Shown here: piece by piece, positions 8,790-16,911 of the stretch | Numbering within the stretch: the stretch's first letter is position 1 | How the letters are laid out: every line of letters begins with the position of its first letter | NCBI GenBank assembly: GCA_035540495.1 | Contig: DATLGL010000035.1 | Coordinates: 104,166-168,165, forward strand | DNA: 64,000 nucleotides | DNA from: DASVEG01 sp035540495 | Lineage (GTDB): Bacteria; Actinomycetota; Acidimicrobiia; Acidimicrobiales; CADCTF01 | Reading direction: 5' to 3' | The notes under the pieces: model-generated | What the model saw: only the letters and a program-made list of their open reading frames with translations | Told to the model about the DNA's origin: nothing | Databases searched by the model: none | Program-made: the position numbers and the translations under genes

Positions 8790-8809
8790 ACCCCCCAATA
8801 CGGCGGACG

Positions 8810-8855
8810 CTTTCCGTCACCCGAACGCCGCCTCGTGGCGCCGGGTGACGGAAGG
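8810..8855. terminator. Bidirectional terminator between protease and channel genes
   Basis: A 14-bp stem (CTTTCCGTCACCCG with CGGGTGACGGAAGG, one T:G pair) encloses a loop that itself can form CGCC/GGCG. It sits between two convergent genes, so it can stop transcripts from both sides. No T tract. Confidence 0.65.
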
Positions 8856-8863
8856 CGAACTCC

Positions 8864-9856
8864 TCAGATCACCGCCAGAAGTCCCCGCAGCGCGTCGAGC
8901 TGGGGGCTCGTGCCGATGGCGATGAGGACGTCGCCGGGGTCGACGGTCATCTCCGGCGCCGGGTTCGTTCGGAAGCGTCCGTCGCCGCTTCGCATCGCAA
9001 GGACGAGAGCTCCGGTGCGGTCGCGGATCTGGGTGTCGCGCAACGTCTGGCCCGCGAGCGGCGACTCGGCCGGCACCTCGATCTCCTGGAGGCGGAACTC
9101 CATCGAACGGTCGTGCATGACGACGTCGAGGAACTCCGACACGTGGGGCTGCATCACGAACGCCGCCATCCGCTGGCCGCCGATCTCCTGCGGGTTCACG
9201 ACGCGATCGGCGCCACCGCGTCGCAGCTTCTCCTCAGCGGAGACGGTGCGGACGCGAGCGACGATGAAGAGGTCGGGGCGCAGGGCACGACCGGCGACGA
9301 CGACGAACAGGTTGCCGGCGTCGGTGTCGAGCGCGGCGACGAGCGCCCTCGCTCGATCGATGCCCGCCCGCCGCAAGACGTCGTCTTCGGTCGCGTCGCC
9401 TTCGACGGCCGGGAACGGCGTGTCGCGGACCCGTTCGAGGTCCTGCTCGATGACCACCACGTGCTCGCCTTCGTCGGCGAGGTGCTCGGCAAGCGAGCGC
9501 CCGACACGGCCCCACCCGCAGATGATCACGTGGTTCGACAACGCGGCGATGTCGCGCTCCATGCGGCGCCTCCCGAGCAGGTCACGGAGGTCGCCTTCGA
9601 CGAGCGCCTCCAGAAGCGTGGTGAGCGTGTAGAGGACGACGCCGACGCCCACGAAGATGAGGCAGATCGTGTAGATCCGCTTGGCCGTGCCGAAGTCACC
9701 GCCGACCTCCTTGAAGCCGACCGTGGTCACCGTCGTGACGGTCTGGTAGATGGCGTCGATGAGTGTCAGGCCGAGCGCGACGTAGCCGGCGGTGCCGATG
9801 ATCAGCACGCACGCAACGAGGGTGAGGCCCAGACGTACTCTGCGCCACGGATCCAC
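8864..9856 (-). CDS. Two-helix potassium channel with RCK (TrkA-N/TrkA-C) domains
   Basis: 330 residues from the GTG at 9856. Membrane helix 1 is about residues 9-29, the pore helix and filter follow (TVTTVTTVGF; filter TVGF at 45-48), then helix 2 (61-83). The cytoplasmic part has an RCK nucleotide-binding fold with GWGRVG at 114-119 and the acidic end of strand 2 (VVVIEQD), then a TrkA-C domain. This is the layout of MthK-like channels gated by Ca, nucleotide or other ligands. The start was chosen because TACCAT lies 9 nt upstream; a GTG at 9904 is possible. Divergent to a MarR gene. Confidence 0.85.
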   Translation of the reverse strand: MDPWRRVRLGLTLVACVLIIGTAGYVALGLTLIDAIYQTVTTVTTVGFKEVGGDFGTAKRIYTICLIFVGVGVVLYTLTTLLEALVEGDLRDLLGRRRMERDIAALSNHVIICGWGRVGRSLAEHLADEGEHVVVIEQDLERVRDTPFPAVEGDATEDDVLRRAGIDRARALVAALDTDAGNLFVVVAGRALRPDLFIVARVRTVSAEEKLRRGGADRVVNPQEIGGQRMAAFVMQPHVSEFLDVVMHDRSMEFRLQEIEVPAESPLAGQTLRDTQIRDRTGALVLAMRSGDGRFRTNPAPEMTVDPGDVLIAIGTSPQLDALRGLLAVI

Positions 9857-9895
9857 GACCGGCGCATGGTACGGGGCGGCGTGCAGGCGCCGGGG

Positions 9896-9901
9896 TACGT
9901 T
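9896..9901 (+). promoter_or_regulatory. -10 element of the MarR gene
   Basis: TACGTT ends 7 nt before the ATG at 9909, with no SD, indicating a leaderless mRNA. The divergent channel gene has its own TACCAT at 9866-9871 on the minus strand. Confidence 0.55.
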
Positions 9902-9908
9902 CACGGCG

Positions 9909-10373
9909 ATGCTGCGGCCCGACGAGACCCGGCTGGCGGCGTGGCGTTCCCTCATCCACGCCAACGCCCGCCTGAGCGAGATCCTGGAGGAGGAGCTCGA
10001 CCGTGAGCACGGGCTGCCGCTCGCTTGGTACGACGTGCTCCTGAAGCTCCACGAAGCCGGCGGCTCGCTGCGGATGCAAGACCTGGCGAACGCGGTGCTG
10101 AAGAGCAAGAGCGGCCTCACGCGGCTGGTCGACCGCATGGTCTCGGCTGGCCTCGTGCGGCGGGAGGCGTGCGCCTCAGATCGCCGCGGGACGCTCGCCG
10201 TGCTGACCGACGACGGCCGTCATCGCCTGCGGGCTGCAGCTCCCGTCCACCTGCGCGGGATCGAGGAGCACTTCGGGCGCCACGTGTCGCCCGAGGAGGC
10301 CGAGGTGGTCACGATGGTGTGCGAGCGGTTGCTCGCCGCCGCTCAGGAAGAGGCAGGCACGCCCCGGGGCTGA
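9909..10373 (+). CDS. MarR-family transcriptional regulator
   Basis: 154 residues with the MarR winged helix-turn-helix: LRMQDLANAVLKSKSGLTRLVDRMVSAGLV is the recognition region and the wing carries the DRRGTLAVLTDDGR motif. Such proteins bind palindromes near their own promoter and respond to small phenolic or oxidant ligands. The ATG at 9909 is preceded by a leaderless -10. The 3' end overlaps the convergent gene by 31 nt. Targets are unknown; the divergent K+ channel gene is the obvious candidate. Confidence 0.88.
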   Translation: MLRPDETRLAAWRSLIHANARLSEILEEELDREHGLPLAWYDVLLKLHEAGGSLRMQDLANAVLKSKSGLTRLVDRMVSAGLVRREACASDRRGTLAVLTDDGRHRLRAAAPVHLRGIEEHFGRHVSPEEAEVVTMVCERLLAAAQEEAGTPRG

Positions 10374-11161
10374 TAGATCGCCGTGTGCGCGGCGCGCATC
10401 AGCGCACGCTCGCCGTTCGCCACCCACTGCACGTCGAGGTCGACGAAGCGGTGGCCCTTCCGCTCACGAGTGCCGACGACCCGCGCCCGCACGCTGATCC
10501 GGTCGCCGTCTCGACCTACTGCGAGGTGGCGGCAGGTGCTCTCGACATGGATCCACGGACCGAGCTTGACGTTCGCCGCGAGGATGCGATTCGCCTGGCG
10601 GAGCAACCATCCGGGGTGTGGAGCGCCGCCCGTGCGGAACAGCTCGTGATGCTCACGGATGTCGTCGAGGTACGCCGTGTTGGCTTCGCTGTCGGAGTGG
10701 AAGCCCAATTCCAGCGAGCCGAGGACGTCGAGCGACGCGAACACCTCCTGCGACGCGGGCGGGCGCTCGGCCGGCAGCGCGCCCAACGGGAGCAACGTCG
10801 AATCAGGGTCGACGTCGGCCGCGCTGGGGAGCGCGGCCGTGGCCGTCGCGCAGAGCGTGTCGTTCGAGTCGCGCACCTCGAGGTCGAGCGAGCCACAGGT
10901 CGAATCGCCGGATCGCGCCGTCGTCACGACCTCGACCTCGTCGCCGTCGTAGACCGGTGAGACGAAGCGAGCGACGAGCGTGCCCCGCTCGAGCCAGTCG
11001 ACGCCCCACGTCGCCGCCGGCACGTGGGCGAGATACGCGTAGACGTCCACCCCGGGAACGAGCCCGCCGCTGAAGCCGAGGGACGCGGCGACGGCGTCGT
11101 CGTGGATCTTGTTCTCCGACGTCGTCGCGGTGTTCTTGGCTCGCACCTGGTAGCGCTCCAT
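10343..11161 (-). CDS. MaoC/hotdog-like protein, probable acyl dehydratase relative
   Basis: 272 residues suggesting two hotdog-like halves: an N-terminal half with VPGVDVYAYLAHVPAATWG and a C-terminal half containing WLLRQANRILAANVKLGPWIHVES and VDLDVQWVANGE. It resembles actinobacterial proteins annotated as MaoC-like or hypothetical hotdog proteins. A catalytic Asp/His dyad of true hydratases could not be located with confidence, so the activity is open. The ATG at 11161 lies 9 nt after a TAGAGT -10 shared with the divergent MBL gene. Confidence 0.6.
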   Translation of the reverse strand: MERYQVRAKNTATTSENKIHDDAVAASLGFSGGLVPGVDVYAYLAHVPAATWGVDWLERGTLVARFVSPVYDGDEVEVVTTARSGDSTCGSLDLEVRDSNDTLCATATAALPSAADVDPDSTLLPLGALPAERPPASQEVFASLDVLGSLELGFHSDSEANTAYLDDIREHHELFRTGGAPHPGWLLRQANRILAANVKLGPWIHVESTCRHLAVGRDGDRISVRARVVGTRERKGHRFVDLDVQWVANGERALMRAAHTAIYQPRGVPASS

Positions 11162-11170
11162 CGGTCCGGC

Positions 11171-11180
11171 ACTCTACGTT
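11171..11180. promoter_or_regulatory. Symmetric bidirectional promoter (hotdog / MBL genes)
   Basis: ACTCTACGTT contains TACGTT on the plus strand (7 nt before the ATG at 11188) and TAGAGT on the minus strand (9 nt before the ATG at 11161). The two hexamers share the same central TA step, so one short element can direct two leaderless, divergent mRNAs. Confidence 0.6.
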
Positions 11181-11187
11181 CGCCGTC

Positions 11188-12495
11188 ATGTCGAGCCTCC
11201 TCGAGCTGTCGTCCCGGTTCATCGACGAAGGCATCTACGAAGGGCAGGGATCGGTCAACCGGCCGACGGGCCAGCTGTCCGAGATCGCCGACGACATCGC
11301 GCTGATCGAAGCGTTCTCGCACGTGGTCGTGCTCCGGACCGATGCCGGGCTGCTCCTCGGCGACACGAGCGTCTCGATGTTCGGTGCCGCGATCGTGTCG
11401 GCGTTGCGGGGATGGAGCTACGAGCCGGTCGACACGATCCTCTACACGCACGGCCACATCGATCACGTCGGTGGGGCGCCCGCGATCGTCGCGGACGCGG
11501 AGGAGCGCGGCGACCGACGGCCCGCGGTGCTGGCGCACGAGAACGTGCCGGTGCGCTTCGATCGCTACGACCTCACCAACGGGTACAACGCGATCATCAA
11601 CCAGCGGCAGTTCGGCCAGCGGGGGCGGCTCGGCATGGCGGGCCCCGCCCCGAGGTTCTTCGACGACTGGGTCGAACCGACGACGACGTTCCGCGAGACG
11701 CTCGACGTGGAGGTCGGCGGCCTGCGGATCGAGCTCCGCCACGACCGCGGAGAGACCGACGACCACGCGTGGGCGTGGATCCCGCAGCACAAGGCGATCC
11801 TCTCGGGCGATTTCCTCACATGGGTGTTCCCGAACGCGGGCAACCCGCAGAAGGTCCAGCGCTACCCGCTCGAGTGGGCGCGGGCGCTCCGCACGATGGC
11901 ATCGCTCGAACCCGAGCTGCTGCTACCGGCCCATGGGCTGCCGATCGACGGGAAGGACCGGATCGCTCGCGTGCTCGACGACGTCGCTCGAGCGCTGGAG
12001 ACGCTGGTCGACCAGACGCTCGCGCTGATGAACGAGGGCGCCCGACTCGACCGGATCGTCCACGAGGTGCGGGTGCCCGATGATCTGCTCGAGCGCCCAT
12101 ACCTCCAGCCCGTGTACGACGAGCCCGAGTTCGTCGTGCGCAACATCTGGCGGCTCTACGGCGGCTGGTACGACGGGAACCCCGCCCACCTGAAGCCCGC
12201 TCCCGACGCGCACCTCGCAGCCGAGATCGCACACCTCGCCGGCGGCGCCGACAAGCTCGCGCTGCGCGCCCGCGAGCTGGTCGAGCGGCCGAACGCCGAC
12301 GACCGCTACGCGGCCGCGCAGCTGGTGGAGTACGCCGCGCAGGCTGATCCGAACGACGCCCGCATCCGTCACGTCCGTCACGAGGTGTACGAGACCCTGC
12401 GCCGCCACGAGCGGTCGTTGATGTCGCAGGGGATCTACAGGGCGGCGGCCGAAGACTCCGCGAGCCAGAACGGGGACGAGCCGTCGCGCGACTGA
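11188..12495 (+). CDS. MBL-fold hydrolase, alkyl-sulfatase-like
   Basis: 435 residues. The metallo-beta-lactamase core has THGHIDH at 87-93 and further ligands in HDRGETDDHAW, GDFLTWVFPN and LLPAHG. The C-terminal portion (LYGGWYDGNPAHLKP, then an all-helical region) matches the dimerisation domain of SdsA1-type alkyl sulfatases. Members cleave sulfate esters of alkyl chains with two Zn ions; the exact ester is unknown. The ATG follows a leaderless -10. The 3' end overlaps the convergent EAL gene by 61 nt. Confidence 0.85.
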   Translation: MSSLLELSSRFIDEGIYEGQGSVNRPTGQLSEIADDIALIEAFSHVVVLRTDAGLLLGDTSVSMFGAAIVSALRGWSYEPVDTILYTHGHIDHVGGAPAIVADAEERGDRRPAVLAHENVPVRFDRYDLTNGYNAIINQRQFGQRGRLGMAGPAPRFFDDWVEPTTTFRETLDVEVGGLRIELRHDRGETDDHAWAWIPQHKAILSGDFLTWVFPNAGNPQKVQRYPLEWARALRTMASLEPELLLPAHGLPIDGKDRIARVLDDVARALETLVDQTLALMNEGARLDRIVHEVRVPDDLLERPYLQPVYDEPEFVVRNIWRLYGGWYDGNPAHLKPAPDAHLAAEIAHLAGGADKLALRARELVERPNADDRYAAAQLVEYAAQADPNDARIRHVRHEVYETLRRHERSLMSQGIYRAAAEDSASQNGDEPSRD

Positions 12496-14393
12496 GCCAG
12501 CAGCAGCTGCTGGGCCTCCTTCTTCCGGATCGGCTTGGCGAACAGGTACCCCTGGCCGTACGTGCAGCCGAAGTCGCGCAAGCGCAGGCGCGTGGCTTCG
12601 TCCTCGATGCCCTCTGCGAGGGTCTGGAGGTCGAACGTCTCGCCGAGCCGAAGGATGGTCTGGATCATCCCCTCGCCGTGCGTCGTGCCGAGGCTGCGCA
12701 CGAACGACTTGTCGATCTTGAGGACGTCGAGCGGTAGGCGCTTGAGGTAGCTGAGCGACGAGTAGCCGGTGCCGAAGTCGTCGAGCGCGAGGTGGAAGCC
12801 GTGCCGCTTCAACGCCTCCAGCGTGGCGATGGCCGCGTCGACGTCGTCCATCAGCGTGGTCTCGGTGAGCTCGAGGGTGACGCTGTCCGCTGGTGCCTTC
12901 GCTTCCCTCGCCGTCGCCGCGAGGTCGGCCACGAGGTGCTTGTCGAGGAACTGTCGCGCCGACAGGTTCACGGTCACCTTCACCGGTGGCTCGCCGGAGG
13001 TCTGCAACGAGTGGAAGCCGGCCAGCGCGGCACACGCTTCGGCGAACACCCACTGCCCAAGCGCGACGATCGTGCCCGTGTCCTCGGCCAGAGGGATGAA
13101 CTCGTCGGGCATCACCAGCCCACGATCGGGGTGGCGCCACCGCACGAGGGCCTCGAAGCCGATGATCCGACACGTCTTGAGGTCGACGATCGGCTGGTAG
13201 CGGAGCGCCAGTTGGCCCCCGCTGACGGCCTTCCGCAGTTCGGTGGCGACGGTCAGCCGGTGCTTCATGCGGAAGTGCATCTCGGGGCGGAAAACCTCCA
13301 CCTGCGACTTGCCCTTCCCCTTCGCGATGTACATCGCAGCGTCGGCGTCGCGCAGCAGCGCCTCTGCATCCGCGACGCCGTCGCCGCTCGCGAGCCCGAT
13401 GCTCGCAGGCGAGAACAGCTCGTGGCCGTCGACGAACATCGGCTCACGGAGGAGGTCCATGATGCGGTTCGCGACGATCTCGGGCGCGAGTTCGTGGTGA
13501 CCGTCGAGCAGGACCGCGAACTCGTCGCCTCCCAGACGGGCGACGGTGTCACCCGGACGCACCGCTTGCACGAGGCGCCGGGCGACGGTGATCAGCACCT
13601 CGTCTCCGGCTGCGTGGCCGAGGCCGTCGTTGACCGCCTTGAAGTCGTCGAGGTCGACGAGCAGGAGGGCGCAGGCCGAACCGCGTTGCGTTCGGCTCAA
13701 CGCGAGCGTCGCTCGGTCGCGCAGGAGCGCGGCGTTCGCCAGCCCGGTGAGCGGGTCGTGCAGCGCGCGCCGGATGAGCTGCTGCTCGAGCTGCTTGCGT
13801 TCGGTGATGTCGCGAAGGTTGACGACGATGCCGTTGATCGACGGGTCGTCGAGGAGGCTCCGGACGGTCGACTCGCAGTGGGCCCACTCGCCGCTGCTCC
13901 GCCGCATGCGCCACTCGACGGTCGCGACGTCGTCGTTGCCGGCGGCTCCGACGAGGGCGGCATGCACCCGCTCGACGTCGTCGGTGTGCACGAGCGCTGC
14001 GATGTTCGTGCCCTCGCAGTCGATCCGCTGATAGCCGAGCACCCGCTCTGCCGACGGGCTGGCCCAGGTCACGGTGCCGTCTCGATCGAGGATCCAGATC
14101 ACGTCGGACGACGTCTCGACCAACGTGCGGAACCGGTCTTCGCTGGCTTGCAGCTCGTGGGTCCGCTCGGCGACCTCCCGCTCGAGGCTCCGTGCGTGGC
14201 GCTCGCCGTCGAGGATGATCACCAGCTGCTGCCCCACGGCGGTGAGCGCGACAGCGATTCCGAGCAGGCCGAACAACGGCCCGAGGTAGTCGCTGTCCGA
14301 CAGGAACTTCCCCGAGGCGAAGGTGATCGTCATGCCGACCACCACGAGGGCCGCCTGCCTCGCGTGCTTCCGGCCCGCCAGCCTCAACCGCAT
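12435..14393 (-). CDS. Membrane-bound PAS-GGDEF-EAL cyclic di-GMP protein
   Basis: 652 residues. Two N-terminal helices (about 13-29 and 37-61), a short coiled coil, a PAS domain (about 84-198), a GGDEF domain with intact GGDEF (288-292) and an EAL domain with intact EAL (414-416) plus DDFGTGYSSL and the substrate loop. It could both make and degrade cyclic di-GMP in response to a PAS-sensed signal. The ATG at 14393 was preferred; a GTG six bases upstream is also possible. It follows the SURF1 gene on the same strand with a 32-nt gap. Confidence 0.9.
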   Translation of the reverse strand: MRLRLAGRKHARQAALVVVGMTITFASGKFLSDSDYLGPLFGLLGIAVALTAVGQQLVIILDGERHARSLEREVAERTHELQASEDRFRTLVETSSDVIWILDRDGTVTWASPSAERVLGYQRIDCEGTNIAALVHTDDVERVHAALVGAAGNDDVATVEWRMRRSSGEWAHCESTVRSLLDDPSINGIVVNLRDITERKQLEQQLIRRALHDPLTGLANAALLRDRATLALSRTQRGSACALLLVDLDDFKAVNDGLGHAAGDEVLITVARRLVQAVRPGDTVARLGGDEFAVLLDGHHELAPEIVANRIMDLLREPMFVDGHELFSPASIGLASGDGVADAEALLRDADAAMYIAKGKGKSQVEVFRPEMHFRMKHRLTVATELRKAVSGGQLALRYQPIVDLKTCRIIGFEALVRWRHPDRGLVMPDEFIPLAEDTGTIVALGQWVFAEACAALAGFHSLQTSGEPPVKVTVNLSARQFLDKHLVADLAATAREAKAPADSVTLELTETTLMDDVDAAIATLEALKRHGFHLALDDFGTGYSSLSYLKRLPLDVLKIDKSFVRSLGTTHGEGMIQTILRLGETFDLQTLAEGIEDEATRLRLRDFGCTYGQGYLFAKPIRKKEAQQLLLAQSRDGSSPFWLAESSAAAL

Positions 14394-14425
14394 GGGCACC
14401 CTCTCGACCGGCTGCTGCAGAAGCT

Positions 14426-15226
14426 TTACGCCGTACGCTCCCGATGGCGCGTGCGGGCGTTGACACCAATGGCCCGGCGCCGGAGGATGATCGGCCACCC
14501 GATGACGGCCACGGTCGTGAACAGGAACCATTGGACGGCGTAGGAGAAGTGGGACCCTTCGCCCAGATCGAGGTCTGGTAGCGGTTCGGGAAACCCGCGC
14601 GTCCTCGGCTCCTGCAGCTCGACGAACATCGGCACGACGTCGGCGGGCACGTACCGGTCGATCACCGGCACGTCGACGTTGTTGAGGACCGGTGTGGCGT
14701 CTTCCGCCGCCGCGGCGTCGATCGTCTTCGTGCGCGACTCGAGGCTGCGGCGGAGCAGGCCGACGACGCGCACCTCTCCTGCAGGCGGCGCAGCATCCGC
14801 GACCGGCCAGTCGTCGGCGAACGACAGCGGGACGAAGCCGCGGTTCACGAGCACGGCGTCGCCGTCCGCGCCCACGAGAGGCGTGATGACGTGGTAGCCG
14901 GGAAGTCCTCTGTTCGTTCGGTAGCCGACGAGGACCTCGTGGTCGGCGTCGAACGTGCCCGTGAAGGCCACACGACGGAACTCGACGTCTGCTGGTGCGT
15001 CGAGCGGTAGGTCCGACAACGCCACCGCGGGTCCGTTGCTGCGCGACAGCACCAGCTCGTTCGCGTCGCGGCGCTCGTCGAGCCGGCGCAGCTGCCAGAG
15101 GCCGAGGTTGACCATCACCACGATCGCGATCAACACGAGCACGTGCCCCACGATCCACCGTGGCTCGCGCGCGAACGCGTAGCTGCGGGTGTTCTCGTCG
15201 GCCACGTCGTCATACGACCACAGCAC
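14426..15226 (-). CDS. SURF1-family cytochrome oxidase assembly protein
   Basis: 266 residues with the SURF1 architecture: an N-terminal helix after FAREPRWIVGHVLVL, a periplasmic domain with the LGLWQLRRLDERRDAN and GYHVITPL segments, and a C-terminal helix with HFSYAVQWFLF. SURF1 helps insert heme a into cytochrome c oxidase. The GTG at 15226 has an SD-like GGAGG about 9 nt upstream; a GTG at 15205 is an alternative. Divergent to the histidine phosphatase with only 20 nt between starts. Confidence 0.88.
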   Translation of the reverse strand: MLWSYDDVADENTRSYAFAREPRWIVGHVLVLIAIVVMVNLGLWQLRRLDERRDANELVLSRSNGPAVALSDLPLDAPADVEFRRVAFTGTFDADHEVLVGYRTNRGLPGYHVITPLVGADGDAVLVNRGFVPLSFADDWPVADAAPPAGEVRVVGLLRRSLESRTKTIDAAAAEDATPVLNNVDVPVIDRYVPADVVPMFVELQEPRTRGFPEPLPDLDLGEGSHFSYAVQWFLFTTVAVIGWPIILRRRAIGVNARTRHRERTA

Positions 15227-15232
15227 CGGCCC

Positions 15233-15238
15233 TAACCT
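15233..15238 (+). promoter_or_regulatory. -10 element of the histidine phosphatase gene
   Basis: TAACCT ends 8 nt before the GTG at 15247 and no SD is present, so this supports the GTG start and a leaderless transcript. Reading the other way gives TAGGGC, which lacks the final T, so the promoter is probably one-sided. Confidence 0.5.
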
Positions 15239-15246
15239 CCAAACCC

Positions 15247-15957
15247 GTGGGCGACGATCAGCGCGAGTACCGCCAGGCACAGTTCCGACGTCCGCCGGGG
15301 GCATGCGAGCTCCTGCTCGTGCGCCACGGGGAGTCGGCGCCGGCACGCGAGGGCGGCGCCTTCCCGGTCGCCGGCGGGCACAGCGACCCGCCGCTCGACA
15401 CCGTCGGCGAGGACCAGGCCGAGCGAGTGGCACAGCGCCTCGTCGAGTCGGGCGAGCCGATCGCCGCGGTCTACGTCACGACACTGCAACGCACGCACCA
15501 GACAGCCGCTCCGCTCGCGCGCCGCCTCGGGATCGAACCGGTCGTCGAGCCCGACCTGCGCGAGGTCTTCCTCGGCGAGTGGGAGGGCGGTGCCGGATTC
15601 CGGAAGCACATGGCCGAAGGCCACCCGATCGCTCTCGACGTGATGAAGCAGCAGCGTTGGGACGTGATCCCGGGCGCGGAACCCGGTGATGCGTTCTCGG
15701 CTCGCGTGCGCGCCGGCATCCAGCGCATCGCCGAGTGCCACCGCGACCAGACGGTCGTCGTCGTCGCTCACGGAGGCGTCATCGGCGAGGTGATCCGCCA
15801 GGCGGTCGAGTCACCGAACGGCTTCGCGTTCGTGGGCGCAGACAACGGGTCCATCTCCCACGTCGTCGTGGCAGGCGCGCGGTGGATCGTCCGCCGGTTC
15901 AACGACACGGCGCACCTGAAGCCGATCTTCAGCACCGCAGCGGAACCGCTGACGTAG
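15247..15957 (+). CDS. Histidine phosphatase (phosphoglycerate mutase-like)
   Basis: 236 residues. The RHG motif with catalytic His27 (LLVRHGES), the second Arg/Glu region (REVFLGEWEGG) and the C-terminal His (VVVAHGGVIGEV) are present. The family transfers or removes phosphate through phospho-His. No substrate-specific motif was recognised. GTG start chosen because TAACCT lies 8 nt before it. Confidence 0.85.
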   Translation: MGDDQREYRQAQFRRPPGACELLLVRHGESAPAREGGAFPVAGGHSDPPLDTVGEDQAERVAQRLVESGEPIAAVYVTTLQRTHQTAAPLARRLGIEPVVEPDLREVFLGEWEGGAGFRKHMAEGHPIALDVMKQQRWDVIPGAEPGDAFSARVRAGIQRIAECHRDQTVVVVAHGGVIGEVIRQAVESPNGFAFVGADNGSISHVVVAGARWIVRRFNDTAHLKPIFSTAAEPLT

Positions 15958-15966
15958 ACCTGCCGA

Positions 15967-16068
15967 TACCTTGAGCTCGGCGCATCGGAGAGCGATGCGC
16001 CGACGCGATCCGACATCGCAAAACGGCCACCGGGCCTGGCGGGCTCCAGACAACCCGAGAAGGACGCG
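15967..16068 (+). promoter_or_regulatory. Promoter and structured 5' leader of the lysozyme-like gene
   Basis: TACCTT at 15967-15972 predicts a transcript starting near 15979. The leader would open directly with an 11-bp hairpin (TCGGCGCATCG / CGATGCGCCGA, 15977-16003). A second imperfect hairpin (CGGG...CTGG...CCAG...CCCG, about 16039-16062) precedes the SD-like AAGGA. No known riboswitch consensus was recognised. Confidence 0.45.
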
Positions 16069-16782
16069 ATGCGCTTCCCCGTTCCCTTGCTGTCGCGCGC
16101 CTGCCGCGCGCTCTTCGTTCCCGTGCTGCTGTCGCTGGCGCTCGTCGCCGTCGTCCGCAGCGTCGATCCGATGCCGCTCGAGTGGCGGGTTCCGTCGTTG
16201 GTGCGTGAAGCCCACGCCGCGCCCGAGGCCGAACCGGTCGTCGAGGCCGCGGCCGTCGCCGAAGAGGCAGCCGCCGAAGAGGCCGTGGAAGCGCCTCCGG
16301 GGCCGCAGACGACGTGCACGCCGTCGCCGGACACTCCGGTCCCCGACATGGTCGGAGCGATCTTCCGCTGCCGCCTCATCGAGGCCGGCTTCTCCGAGGA
16401 GCAGGTGCGGGTGACCACGGCCGAAGCGATCGCGGTGGCGTACTGCGAGTCGGAGTTCGACCCCAACGCGGTCGTGTTCGGCGGCCGCTACCGCGACGTG
16501 CCCCACCCCCTCACGGGCTCGCGCTACAGCGCGACCGGCATCTTCCAGTTCATCCGCGATCGAGCCGACCGGTGGATCGAAGGCGGTTACGCGAACGCAA
16601 CCGACCCAGCGGCGAACATCGACGCCGCGGCCCGGATGTACCTGCACAACGTGCGCCGAGGGTTCCCCGGGTGGAGCGACTGGGCCTGCGCCGCCGCGAA
16701 CGACGGCTTCCGCGCGACCAGTGTGCTGCCCGGTTGGCCGGGCGGCCCGCCGTCGTTGCCCGGATGGGTCTGGAACCACTGA
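16069..16782 (+). CDS. Secreted lysozyme/transglycosylase-like protein
   Basis: 237 residues. Signal or anchor helix at about 13-29, an Ala/Glu-rich linker (50-75), then a lysozyme-like domain with the catalytic-Glu region AYCESEFDPNAV (Glu127) followed by GRYRDVPHPLTGSRYSATGIFQF and AARMYLHNVRRGFPGWSDWACA. This fits an SLT-type peptidoglycan-cleaving fold. The ATG has an SD-like AAGGA upstream and follows a folded leader, so expression may be controlled at the RNA level. A peptidoglycan-binding, non-catalytic role cannot be excluded. Confidence 0.75.
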   Translation: MRFPVPLLSRACRALFVPVLLSLALVAVVRSVDPMPLEWRVPSLVREAHAAPEAEPVVEAAAVAEEAAAEEAVEAPPGPQTTCTPSPDTPVPDMVGAIFRCRLIEAGFSEEQVRVTTAEAIAVAYCESEFDPNAVVFGGRYRDVPHPLTGSRYSATGIFQFIRDRADRWIEGGYANATDPAANIDAAARMYLHNVRRGFPGWSDWACAAANDGFRATSVLPGWPGGPPSLPGWVWNH

Positions 16783-16804
16783 TCGGTAGGCTCGGGCTCC
16801 CCGG

Positions 16805-16876
16805 GCCCCCGTAGTTGAATGGACACAACGGCTCTCTCCTAAAGAGCAGGTGCAGGTTCGATTCCTGCCGGGGGCG
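16805..16876 (+). tRNA. tRNA-Arg(CCT)
   Basis: Complete cloverleaf: acceptor GCCCCCG/CGGGGGC, D arm GTTG/CAAC, anticodon arm GCTCT/AGAGC with loop CTCCTAA (anticodon CCT, reads AGG), a 4-nt variable loop, T arm GCAGG/CCTGC with loop TTCGATT, discriminator G. The 3' CCA is not encoded. It stands alone between two protein genes. Confidence 0.95.
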
Positions 16877-16911
16877 CTCGCGGCGCGTACGGCGCGGCGT
16901 ATCGTCCGCCG

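Noticed and set aside
15967..16068. c-di-AMP (ydaO) riboswitch
   Set aside because: The leader is short and the conserved purine-rich motifs of that class are not visible.
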